Shown piece by piece: positions 25,386 to 32,484 of a DNA stretch of 64,000 bases. Position numbers and translations under genes: made by a program. This stretch comes from Lumbricus rubellus (Eukaryota > Annelida > Clitellata > Crassiclitellata > Lumbricidae), in NCBI GenBank assembly GCA_945859605.1, contig OX243815.1, positions 25,212,613-25,276,612 on the forward strand, read 5' to 3'. The notes beneath the pieces were generated by a model. It worked only from the letters and a program-made list of their open reading frames with translations, was not told where the DNA came from and searched no databases. Positions within the stretch are counted from its first letter, which is position 1. The number at the start of each line of letters is the position of its first letter.

Positions 25386-25422
25386 CTTTAAATAGGCCTA
25401 CACTGGAACTGATTCACGATCG

Positions 25423-25428
25423 CGTCTG
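25423..25428. repeat. Polinton target-site duplication, left
   Basis: CGTCTG directly abuts the left end of the element and is repeated exactly at 41373-41378. Six-bp duplications are characteristic of Polinton integration. Confidence 0.95.
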
Positions 25429-26028
25429 AGTAGAACAGGATGTAGCAATTTGACTCATTCGACCAGTACAGCCTTGACCATCGGACAATTCGACCAGTAC
25501 AGCCTTGACCTTCGCCCATTTGACCAGTACAGCCTTAAAAATTGAGTGCCCGCGCAGTTTGACCAATACTAGCCTTACTTTTTCAAATTCATGGAATATC
25601 CAGCTCGGTATAAGGACAAGATATTCCAATAAAAATGGTTTACCCGAATAAAACTAAAACTGAATTACAAAAAATCGCCAGGCAGCTCGGCTTGGTTGGA
25701 AATACAACAAGACTGCGGAGATCGGAGTTGATTGTTGTAATTGACGTCCACAACCGCGAATGCTACGACGGTGAATGCCCATGCAAGTATCCACGGCCGG
25801 ATCGGCAACAAGGGCCAGGCACGATTACCGTCGTTCGTCGTCGGCGCAATGGCAACTCACCCCCGTGTGATGTTAGTTTGATCGACAACGAGATCATCGT
25901 CGTTAATTGTCAATGCAATGGCAACTCATGCCTGTGTGATGTAAGGGCGTGAGTGGACTACGACGTAGATACGGGATTACAATATCGCAAACGATTTTAC
26001 ACCGTTGGTTTATAATCGTCTTTGGATC
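25429..26028 (+). repeat. Polinton left terminal inverted repeat (600 bp)
   Basis: Matches the reverse complement of 40774-41372 apart from a few differences (one 1-bp indel near 25570 and single substitutions near 25614 and 25745 are visible). The outer 150 bp carry four copies of TTYGACCAGTACAGCCTT-like units (starting at about 25458, 25489, 25519 and 25558). The inner part holds a complete small gene. The match ends at TTTGGATC. Confidence 0.95.
25635..25952 (+). CDS. Small SAP/Rho_N-like protein encoded inside the left TIR
   Basis: 105 codons from an ATG in AATAAAAATGG. Residues about 6-36 (KTELQKIARQLGLVGNTT...SELI) resemble a SAP or Rho-N helix-extension-helix motif, known for binding nucleic acid. 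The C-terminal half is Cys-rich (ECYDGECPCKYP, then two similar N-PPCDVSLID / NSCLCDV segments) and could bind metal. A second copy in the right TIR (40850-41167) differs at one residue (Val/Ala at 37). The N-terminal motif and the DNA just upstream resemble the 5' end of the polymerase gene. I infer a DNA-binding role at the element termini; the exact function is unknown. Confidence 0.75.
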   Translation: MVYPNKTKTELQKIARQLGLVGNTTRLRRSELIVVIDVHNRECYDGECPCKYPRPDRQQGPGTITVVRRRRNGNSPPCDVSLIDNEIIVVNCQCNGNSCLCDVRA

Positions 26029-26569
26029 GACTTCTCGCGATGGAAATTTCCCGCAGTATTGACGATGCGCTATGAGGCCCACAGTCTTTTCATTCACTTT
26101 CGTTATCGATATCAAACACGACATAGGCTATTTTTCATAATCGTCTCACAAACATCATCATCATCACCATCATCATCAACCCGATTTGTCGTCGTCATCT
26201 CTTCTTCATCATCGCCGTCATCATCATCAACATCATCATCGTCGTTGTCGTTGGTAGGAGAGAGAGACGGCCAAGCTCTGTACAAAATTTCGCAGATCGG
26301 CATCTATATTCAGTAGAAAATGTTTCGTGTCACGCCTCAGTCGAATAGATTTCAAAAACGTCCCTGTCACGTTTTATCGAAAAGTGTGACGGGTCCCTCG
26401 GTCACACTGTATCTAGTTATAGTCTGACGTCATAGGACCGCCCTCCTGCCATAGCCATAGCCACTCACAGTCAAGTGATAGAACGCAATAATGGTGGGAT
26501 TTACCAGTTTCGATAATTATCGCAAGTAGTAGGGAATGTTGGCGTCTGGCGTATTTTGTCATAATCGCC
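26029..26569. other. Gap between left TIR and integrase; no gene called
   Basis: Contains an imperfect (ATC)n tract (about 26152-26245) and a small imperfect hairpin (CCCTGTCAC...GTGACGGG near 26363-26394). Open frames here are low-complexity. This could hold a regulatory or packaging sequence, but nothing specific is visible. Confidence 0.4.
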
Positions 26570-27532
26570 TCACAATGTCACCAAGTCTTCATTTTCGATC
26601 CACGAGTTGAACGAGTCTGGGTAGCCTAACCACTTCACGAGACATTTCTTCCCGCGTTTCCTAATCACTTTTTCGATTCTAAATATTTCTTGAGTTGTTT
26701 TCTGTAGCTCCTGCTCGTAAAAAGAGCCTTGTATTTCCTCACCCGCAGAATCAGTAATCTTGTAAGTTGGCGGATCTGTGTATTGAACCTGAGATACTAC
26801 AAAAACCTCCTCCACCCATCTAGTCGTATAACCCTTTTCAAAAATGTTCTTCTTCCTAGTTATTCTGACTCGATCGCCGACTGAAAACTTTGGCATAATA
26901 GGCTCTGAAATCTCGTCGCCGTATAAATTCATAAATACGGTCTTTTCGTTCACTTTCATACTAGCCTTCGTGGGAGTCATTTTAATCGAAGAATGTCTCG
27001 TGTCATTATAATTACTAACCATCTCATCTAATACATCGATATATCTTCTAGTTGAATTAGCAGTAAAGTACTTGAACATTTTATCTTTCATCGTACGCAC
27101 CCATCTTTCTGCGATACAACTTTTGCTCTCGTTCTCGGTAGAATACAGCTCGACTAAATTCTTCACATTTTTATTATAAAATTCTTTCCCTTTGTCGCAC
27201 CAAACTTTGACTGGCTGTCGACCACCCCCGAGTATCTTCACGAATCCATCAGCTGTAGACTTCCCACTCTTGTCATGTAATGGAACGATCCACCCATACT
27301 TGGAAAACACATCTATGACGGTCAATAGAAATTTCACGCCATCATTATCTCTAGCGAAAGCCTGCATGTCGATTAGATCAGCTGCCCAAATCTGGTCAAT
27401 CCCGCCAACACGGACCCGCCTCGTCCTAAAATTTCTCACTACTGGTTTGTGTAATTCATTCGCTAATTGATTAGTCCATTTCAGGTCCTGCTGTAATTCT
27501 AGGCTTTTTTTAAACCTAGCCCGAGGCTCGTT
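26570..27532 (-). CDS. Polinton integrase (rve, DDE) with C-terminal chromodomain; no ATG start
   Basis: This joins element DNA to the host target. The frame is open from just after a TAA at 27533-27535 but has no ATG before the first catalytic Asp. It overlaps the end of the phospholipase gene in the -1 frame at a slippery heptamer, so it is probably made by -1 frameshifting. Numbering from the GTG at 27439, the core reads IWAADLID (D21), VWCDKGKEF (D82) and AERWVRTMK (E111). Only 28 residues separate D82 and E111, against about 35 in typical DDE integrases, which suggests a small internal deletion. The last 40 residues (EIFRIEKVI...CLVKWLGYPDSFNSWI) are a chromodomain, expected to steer integration to modified histones. 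The N-terminal zinc-binding domain common in such integrases is not visible. Confidence 0.9.
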   Translation of the reverse strand, partial: NEPRARFKKSLELQQDLKWTNQLANELHKPVVRNFRTRRVRVGGIDQIWAADLIDMQAFARDNDGVKFLLTVIDVFSKYGWIVPLHDKSGKSTADGFVKILGGGRQPVKVWCDKGKEFYNKNVKNLVELYSTENESKSCIAERWVRTMKDKMFKYFTANSTRRYIDVLDEMVSNYNDTRHSSIKMTPTKASMKVNEKTVFMNLYGDEISEPIMPKFSVGDRVRITRKKNIFEKGYTTRWVEEVFVVSQVQYTDPPTYKITDSAGEEIQGSFYEQELQKTTQEIFRIEKVIRKRGKKCLVKWLGYPDSFNSWIENEDLVTL

Positions 27533-28023
27533 TTAGCGGACAAAATAGGTTTTACTATCGCCCTCTCTACGCGTTCCCGCAAGCTTGGATTAGGTATATT
27601 ATTCAACTGGTTTATCATTACTCTATCGGCGACATTCCTAGAAGCCGTATCAGTGTGTTGATTGTATGCCAGGTCGTGAATATATGCCGCGCTATCTACC
27701 CTGTTTATAGGTTTGCTCCAATCTTTGGGGGTTTCGTTGGGATTCAGGCGCAAATCTAGTCTAGTACCAGGGCCAGTAAACTGATGGCCTGGCAAATGTA
27801 ATTCGCCCGGAAATTTAGCCCAAGGTAATTTAATGTTGCTAGTGGCAGCGTTCAGTGAACTAACTAGATCCCCACCTTGCGCAGCAGCGGACGCCTTCAC
27901 GAATTGAGTTTTTGTTTTCCCGCATACGACGCAAACACCTCTGAGCATCGATCTCCCATTATTAGCCACGGCGTTCTGCACATCTGTCGTCTGGGTCTGT
28001 TTTTTACATTTTACGCAATACAT
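27499..28023 (-). CDS. Zinc-ribbon plus parvovirus-like phospholipase A2 protein
   Basis: 174 codons starting at ATG 28023. Residues 3-34 hold a CVKC...CVVC zinc ribbon of the type found at the start of many Polinton virion proteins. Residues 84-120 hold a secreted-type PLA2 signature: a GPG calcium loop, then VDSAAYIHDLAY with the His116-Asp117 catalytic pair. Parvoviruses use the same domain in VP1 to breach endosomal membranes, so a role in cell entry is the natural inference. It diverges from the ATPase gene with only 29 bp of AT-rich DNA between the start codons. Its 3' end overlaps the integrase frame. Confidence 0.85.
   Translation of the reverse strand: MYCVKCKKQTQTTDVQNAVANNGRSMLRGVCVVCGKTKTQFVKASAAAQGGDLVSSLNAATSNIKLPWAKFPGELHLPGHQFTGPGTRLDLRLNPNETPKDWSKPINRVDSAAYIHDLAYNQHTDTASRNVADRVMINQLNNIPNPSLRERVERAIVKPILSAKTSLGLGLKKA
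27508..27514 (-). promoter_or_regulatory. Candidate -1 ribosomal frameshift site (T_TTA_AAA)
   Basis: On the minus strand the phospholipase frame reads GGT TTA AAA AAA GCC TAG, giving the canonical heptamer T TTA AAA in the zero frame two codons before the stop. The integrase frame is -1 relative to it, overlaps it (27499-27532) and lacks an ATG. No strong downstream pseudoknot is obvious by eye (a CAGGACCTG mini-palindrome lies about 15 nt on). Confidence 0.6.
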
Positions 28024-28052
28024 TTCGTTTTTTAATAATATATATTTTTAAA
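28024..28052. promoter_or_regulatory. Divergent AT-rich promoter region
   Basis: 29 bp of almost pure A/T with TAATAATATATATTTTTAA separate the divergent phospholipase and ATPase start codons. A TATA-like signal could serve both strands. Confidence 0.5.
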
Positions 28053-28841
28053 ATGGAGATTAGAGATATGAGTTGGGGCACAGCGCTCTCGAAAAGATTC
28101 AATAATCCGCTGTTACCAAAAAGCATACGTGGTTTGATAGTTGGGAAATCGGCGTGTGGAAAAACGACGCTTCTTCTCAATCTTTTACTCAGGCCGGACT
28201 GGTTGGATTATAATAACTTGCAGGTATTCGGTACTTCTCTGTTTCAACCGGAATATCGCATTATTAAAAAAGCATACGAAGAAAAATTGCCGAAAGAAGC
28301 GATCGTTTGGTTGTTCGACCACCGAGATGAAATCGTGGGCCGAAATGCGTCGCCGGACCTCGTTATGGAGGAAATAGCAAAAAACATAGACGCTAAATCC
28401 GATATAATTGCAAAGTTCTTTGAGAGCGCCGAAGATGTACCAGACCCGAGAGATTTGAGCGCCGAAAAGAAGAACCTGATGATATTCGATGATCTTCAAT
28501 TGGAAAAACAAAACAAATGTGAAACGTATTATAATCGGGGGAGGCATAGTAATGTAGATTGTTTTTACCTCGCCCAGAATTATTTCAAATTACCGCGCCA
28601 AACAATCAGAGAAAATGCAAACTTTATTTGCCTGTTCAAACAAGACCTGAAAAATTGTAATCATATTTACAACGATCACGTGAGTACGGACATGGCGAAA
28701 GATGAATTTAGAAAACTATGCAAAACAGTATGGGAACAGCCTCATGGATTCGTGGTTTTAGACCTGACTAGCGACAAGTACAATGGCAAATACCGATGCG
28801 GACTCGACGAATTTTATATAATCGAGGATCCGCCATTGTAA
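28053..28841 (+). CDS. FtsK/HerA-type genome packaging ATPase
   Basis: 262 codons. The Walker A motif GKSACGKTT spans residues 31-39, Walker B LMIFDD residues 142-147, and a polar sensor Asn lies in YLAQNYFKLP about 30 residues later. This is the A32-like ATPase shared by Polintons, virophages and large DNA viruses, which pumps DNA into capsids. Length fits the family (about 250-270). It is the first gene of the plus-strand morphogenesis block and ends 20 bp before the penton-like gene. Confidence 0.93.
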   Translation: MEIRDMSWGTALSKRFNNPLLPKSIRGLIVGKSACGKTTLLLNLLLRPDWLDYNNLQVFGTSLFQPEYRIIKKAYEEKLPKEAIVWLFDHRDEIVGRNASPDLVMEEIAKNIDAKSDIIAKFFESAEDVPDPRDLSAEKKNLMIFDDLQLEKQNKCETYYNRGRHSNVDCFYLAQNYFKLPRQTIRENANFICLFKQDLKNCNHIYNDHVSTDMAKDEFRKLCKTVWEQPHGFVVLDLTSDKYNGKYRCGLDEFYIIEDPPL

Positions 28842-28861
28842 AATTGTATTGTATAGTAAAA

Positions 28862-29656
28862 ATGGAATCATCGCTTCTCAAACAGATATCAGAAAACACG
28901 GAAAAGACGGCCTGCAACACGGAACCAAAAACATCATTTTCCATTTTTCTCAGCGAAAAGAGCACGCGAATCAGAACGAAGTTCAACCCACTACTTGAAC
29001 TGGAGAAGAATAAGAAATACGAAATGGCCTTAGTTGCCCTCGAGACGTACTATTCTTTTCCAAATATCGATGCGACAAACAACGGCTTCAGGTATTCGAC
29101 GAATTCCGGCGAGGATTGGGTAAACATTCAAGTTCCAGAGGGTTGCTATGAAATAACGGATATCAATGAATATATACAGAGGGTCATGAAGGGGAATGGA
29201 CATTACGACGGAGTAAATGGAGAATACTGTATCTCAATAGCACCAAACACCAATACGCTGAGGTCTGTGGTAAATATAGCAGCACGTTATCAGGTTGACT
29301 TTACGCCAAAGAATTCGATCGGAAAGGTTCTAGGTTTTCACAGATGGGCCTATGATGAAGGATACAACGAATCGGAGGAATTGGTAAATATAATGAGTGT
29401 AAGCAGCCTGAGAGTGACCAGCGACATTATCGGGTCTTCGTACGCTAACGGAACATCGGAAAACGTGATATATTCTTTTTTCCCAAACGTAGGCCCGGGT
29501 TACAAGATTATCGAAGTGCCGCATAATTTGATATATCTCCCGATTTTGCTATCTACAATTTCAACGATGGAAACGAGGCTCACAGACCAACACGGGAACC
29601 TACTAAATCTTCGAGGCGAAGAATTGGCGATTCGATTTCACATCAGAGAAGTTTGA
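28862..29656 (+). CDS. Minor capsid (penton-like) protein
   Basis: 264 codons from ATG 28862 (GTAAAAATGG). The earlier open sequence has no ATG and overlaps the ATPase, so this start is preferred. It contains KYEMALVALETYYSFPNI near residue 50, then FRYSTNSGEDW and VPEGCYEITDIN segments, and ends ELAIRFHIREV, a pattern I associate with Polinton minor capsid proteins predicted to have a single jelly-roll fold like adenovirus penton. The position between ATPase and other late genes supports a virion role. The exact structural assignment is inference. Confidence 0.75.
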   Translation: MESSLLKQISENTEKTACNTEPKTSFSIFLSEKSTRIRTKFNPLLELEKNKKYEMALVALETYYSFPNIDATNNGFRYSTNSGEDWVNIQVPEGCYEITDINEYIQRVMKGNGHYDGVNGEYCISIAPNTNTLRSVVNIAARYQVDFTPKNSIGKVLGFHRWAYDEGYNESEELVNIMSVSSLRVTSDIIGSSYANGTSENVIYSFFPNVGPGYKIIEVPHNLIYLPILLSTISTMETRLTDQHGNLLNLRGEELAIRFHIREV

Positions 29657-29680
29657 AAGTTTTTGTAATTTATTAATAAA

Positions 29681-30277
29681 ATGAATCGTTACATGGGCGT
29701 AAAAGTTAATATTTCAGAAGCGCAACAAGACAAAATTAAAAGATCACTTGAAGCGGGAACCGGCGTGAGTATCAAACTATCGCACGATGATTTGAATGGC
29801 GAACACGTTTTGGCTCTCACCCAGGCGCAAATCAATAAAATGGCAGCGGCCTACCAAAAAGGAACTGGCATGATTATTAAAATGAGTAAAACGCAATTGG
29901 AGAACAACAAGAAAGTCGAAGGCGGATTCATAGGCGCTATACTTCCGTTTCTAGCGACAGCGGGACGGTTCCTTCTGTCTAATGCACTGCCAAGTTTGGC
30001 GATGGGGGCATTGAGCGGTCTAGGCTCCGCGGCAACTACTAAGATTGTAGATAAAATCAGCGGTTCGGGTGTAATGTATGTCAAGAAAGGTGACATGGCG
30101 TGCAAGATACGATCAGCCGGATCTGGTTTGTACTTGTCTCCGTGGCAAAAAGGCGCCTCAATAACGGCATCCGGGCTGTACATGAAAACAGGGTCGGGGT
30201 ATGCGAGGGGCGAAGGACTTTTGCTCGGCCCCAACTCTCCGTTTCGAAACATTCCGATTCTCGGCATGATATTATAA
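29681..30277 (+). CDS. Hydrophobic minor virion protein (adenovirus core-protein X-like)
   Basis: 198 codons. The N-terminal 75 residues hold two similar segments (VSIKLSHDDLNGEHVLALT and MIIKMSKTQLEN), which look like a short internal duplication. Residues about 83-125 form a Gly/Ala/Leu-rich hydrophobic stretch (GGFIGAILPFLATAGRFLL) of the kind seen in pX-type proteins of adintoviruses. The C-terminus is Gly-rich (SGSGLYLSP, GYARGEGLLLGP). Likely a membrane-interacting or core protein of the particle. Assignment rests on composition and context. Confidence 0.6.
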   Translation: MNRYMGVKVNISEAQQDKIKRSLEAGTGVSIKLSHDDLNGEHVLALTQAQINKMAAAYQKGTGMIIKMSKTQLENNKKVEGGFIGAILPFLATAGRFLLSNALPSLAMGALSGLGSAATTKIVDKISGSGVMYVKKGDMACKIRSAGSGLYLSPWQKGASITASGLYMKTGSGYARGEGLLLGPNSPFRNIPILGMIL

Positions 30278-30293
30278 ATTATTCTATTAAAAA

Positions 30294-30692
30294 ATGTCGA
30301 GACCAATACACAAATTTGGAACAAAACCAACTAGACCGGTAGAGGTTAGAACGCAGCCCGTTTCAGTCTTTTGGAAGATTACGAGCGGTGCTACTCGCGT
30401 CCCAGTAAGGCAGCTAGGCGGTCTGCGATGGGAGATTTTTGCGCAAAATGATATTACGATACAACCAAAGGCGGCAAATACGCTAAGGCTTGGACTCGGT
30501 GTAGAAATGTCGGCGGGACTTTGTCTCGTTTCCCTCAGACAGGCTATCAAAGAACGTCGCTGCAGTCTACTAGACGGAGTGATTTCAGAAGATGTGATTG
30601 ATGATATCATAGTTTCCATTCAAAACAACTCCGATTCGGCAGTAACGATAAACGAAGGAGATTCGCTATGCTGTGTAAATTATCAACGGTAA
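30294..30692 (+). CDS. dUTPase-fold protein, probably without dUTPase activity
   Basis: 132 codons, close to the length of a trimeric dUTPase subunit. Residues 64-130 follow the dUTPase layout: LRLGLGVEMSAGLCLVSL (motif 2-like strand), LLDGVISEDVIDDIIVSIQN (motif 3 position) and INEGDSLCCV (the closing KKGDRIAQ-like strand). The catalytic Asp of motif 3 (normally GVID) is Ser here, and the Gly-rich motif 5 tail is absent, so a structural or regulatory role is more likely than nucleotide hydrolysis. It sits among capsid genes, 17 bp after the hydrophobic protein gene. Confidence 0.55.
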   Translation: MSRPIHKFGTKPTRPVEVRTQPVSVFWKITSGATRVPVRQLGGLRWEIFAQNDITIQPKAANTLRLGLGVEMSAGLCLVSLRQAIKERRCSLLDGVISEDVIDDIIVSIQNNSDSAVTINEGDSLCCVNYQR

Positions 30693-30721
30693 AAAAATAT
30701 ATATTGCTAATAAATAAAAGA

Positions 30722-31420
30722 ATGGAATACGAAGGCATCAAACTCTATCCAAACCTAACAAATATATCACCCTCTGCGCCAGAAGGTGAAATACAAATAG
30801 CCGCAGGGTCCGCACAAACGTATCGACTTCAGAAGATTAGCGAAATCAAAAAGGAGATCGAGCAAGAACGAGACAAAAGAGCAACGTTGAGTAAAAAGTA
30901 CCATAGAAGTGTGAGCGTAATCGGCGTAGTAGACAACGTCCTCATGGTGGTCACGATGGGGCTCGGAATTTCAGGAATCGGTGTATTGTCCACCATAATT
31001 GCAGCCCCCATCGCTATTGCCATGGAAGGGGCGGCGCTAGGTGCGGGGCTATTGAGTATAATTGGCAGCCGAATCTGTAAAAAGCTCGCTCTGAAGGCGG
31101 AGAAGCATGAAAAGATCAAAACGCTAGCTGATGCGAAGCTCAACACGATCAGCGACCATATTTCAAAAGCTCTCGTGGATGATCACATTTCAGATGAGGA
31201 ATATTCTCTGATTCTAAGCGAGATTGAAAAATTCAATGGCATGAAAGAAGAAATCAAAAGTAAGTCGAAAGTTGCGGCAGCCGCGATGGATGAGGAAACG
31301 AAACAATCACTCATCGATCGGGGAAGAGAGGAAGTCAGGCAGTCCTTTCAAAGCATGTTTGAGAAAAATACCGAATCTAGTAGAAAGACGACTAACGTGA
31401 ACATGTATGAAGTCATGTAG
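30722..31420 (+). CDS. Coiled-coil and membrane-spanning virion protein
   Basis: 232 codons from ATG 30722. A charged helix (KISEIKKEIEQERDKRATLSKKYHR) at about residues 38-65 is followed by a hydrophobic stretch of about 50 residues (VVDNVLMVVTMGLGISGIGV, then STIIAAPIAIAMEGAALGAG) that could span a membrane twice, then a long charged helical tail. Similar proteins recur in Polintons of invertebrates, where the function is not established. An inner-membrane or assembly role is inference. Confidence 0.7.
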   Translation: MEYEGIKLYPNLTNISPSAPEGEIQIAAGSAQTYRLQKISEIKKEIEQERDKRATLSKKYHRSVSVIGVVDNVLMVVTMGLGISGIGVLSTIIAAPIAIAMEGAALGAGLLSIIGSRICKKLALKAEKHEKIKTLADAKLNTISDHISKALVDDHISDEEYSLILSEIEKFNGMKEEIKSKSKVAAAAMDEETKQSLIDRGREEVRQSFQSMFEKNTESSRKTTNVNMYEVM

Positions 31421-31566
31421 AGTTTTGTAGACCTATGTAGGCCTATGTCGCTATGTCTGAAAATACGTCTAACTTGTGTTTTTACACATGTCGAAAAACA
31501 TGTAGAAAAACACGTCTAGAAACACGTTGAAAAACATGTCGAGAAACATTAAATTTGTTATTAAAA
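31421..31566. other. Late-gene spacer with short repeats
   Basis: A 146-bp spacer, long for this block. It contains the only TAGGCCTA octamer I found in the Polinton (about 31437) and the 12-bp repeat array listed separately. Confidence 0.6.
31486..31545. repeat. Five 12-bp tandem units, ACAYGTCGARAA
   Basis: Five consecutive 12-bp units: ACATGTCGAAAA, ACATGTAGAAAA, ACACGTCTAGAA, ACACGTTGAAAA, ACATGTCGAGAA. More degenerate versions lie just upstream. Every unit carries ACRYGT. The array ends 21 bp before the next start codon, so it could be a promoter element, a packaging site or a protein-binding array. Confidence 0.85.
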
Positions 31567-32472
31567 ATGTCGTTTCTAAAGATAGATGACCCGGCGAAAA
31601 GAAATTTCATAGTCGAAGAGTTTCTGAAATCCAAGAAGAATATTCAACAGAACTTTTTATCGGAGAGATTGGGGGATTCGGGGCTGCAACAAGAACTAAC
31701 CAAGCTGTACAAGCCTATCGTCGATTCGCAATCCGCAATTTCCAAAGAGCAAAATGTCTTACTATCCGCCATCAAAGAAAACTCGATAGTCACATCAAAC
31801 GCGCTACAAACGCTACCCGCTTCGTTGAAGATTCAATTTCCTCAGTATCCCTCGATAGAAGCGTATAGTGACGACCCAACCGAGGATATTAGAACTTTAG
31901 AATTAGGAGATGTGGCAACCAAGTACCTTCATCAATACGCCTCCGATAGAAAAATCGTAGACACGACGTTCGGAATACGATCAAAAAATGGCCAATTCTA
32001 CATCGGCGACGCTCCGATTTTTATTCAAGGTGACGATGTGACGGTTGGAAATAAGACGTATAGCGGAACACCGGGGCTTTGGGAGTTGTTGACGATGAAA
32101 CAGCCGAACACGTCGATATACGATAATAATGATAGAGACGATTACGCCGAGATTCTACTCGCGTCGGATGCTATCAGACAGCCAAAAAATCCTAACAAAC
32201 CCAAAGCATCTGCGAGCGTCAAATATCGGGAAATTATCAAACCGATATGGGAAAAGAGGGCCCGCAATACACCGACAGCGGGCAAAGGCGTCGGTGTAAT
32301 CGTCATATCCGAAGATCCGAATGTATTAGCGAAACAGCTAGAACTACGATTTCAAAGCTTCAAAGCAGGCAATACCGGCGTGAGAAACGAGATCGTGGCG
32401 ATGTGCGACGCGTTATTGAGGCAGGAAGTGCTGAGTAATGATGCTTACAAAAATATAATGATGACATTGTAA
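31567..32472 (+). CDS. Conserved Polinton late protein of unknown function
   Basis: 301 codons from ATG 31567. The central segment FGIRSKNGQFYIGDAPIFI, followed by a GDDVTVG-KTYSGTPGLWELL stretch (about residues 137-178), is a pattern I recognise as recurrent in invertebrate Polintons. The N-terminus is predicted helical (KSKKNIQQNFLSERLGDSGLQQ) and the C-terminus is basic. No catalytic motif is visible. Its place between the membrane protein and capsid genes suggests a virion or assembly role. Confidence 0.7.
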   Translation: MSFLKIDDPAKRNFIVEEFLKSKKNIQQNFLSERLGDSGLQQELTKLYKPIVDSQSAISKEQNVLLSAIKENSIVTSNALQTLPASLKIQFPQYPSIEAYSDDPTEDIRTLELGDVATKYLHQYASDRKIVDTTFGIRSKNGQFYIGDAPIFIQGDDVTVGNKTYSGTPGLWELLTMKQPNTSIYDNNDRDDYAEILLASDAIRQPKNPNKPKASASVKYREIIKPIWEKRARNTPTAGKGVGVIVISEDPNVLAKQLELRFQSFKAGNTGVRNEIVAMCDALLRQEVLSNDAYKNIMMTL

Positions 32473-32484
32473 AATGCAGGAAAA

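Noticed and set aside
26005..26316. A 103-codon frame next to the left TIR
   Set aside because: His/Ser-rich translation of an ATC repeat that straddles the TIR boundary, with no counterpart beside the right TIR.
26570..27439. Integrase starting at the GTG codon at 27439
   Set aside because: GTG is not a normal start in animal nuclear genes, and the frame continues open upstream into the overlap with the phospholipase gene.
31486..31545. CRISPR-like repeats
   Set aside because: The units are contiguous 12-mers without spacers, in a eukaryotic element.
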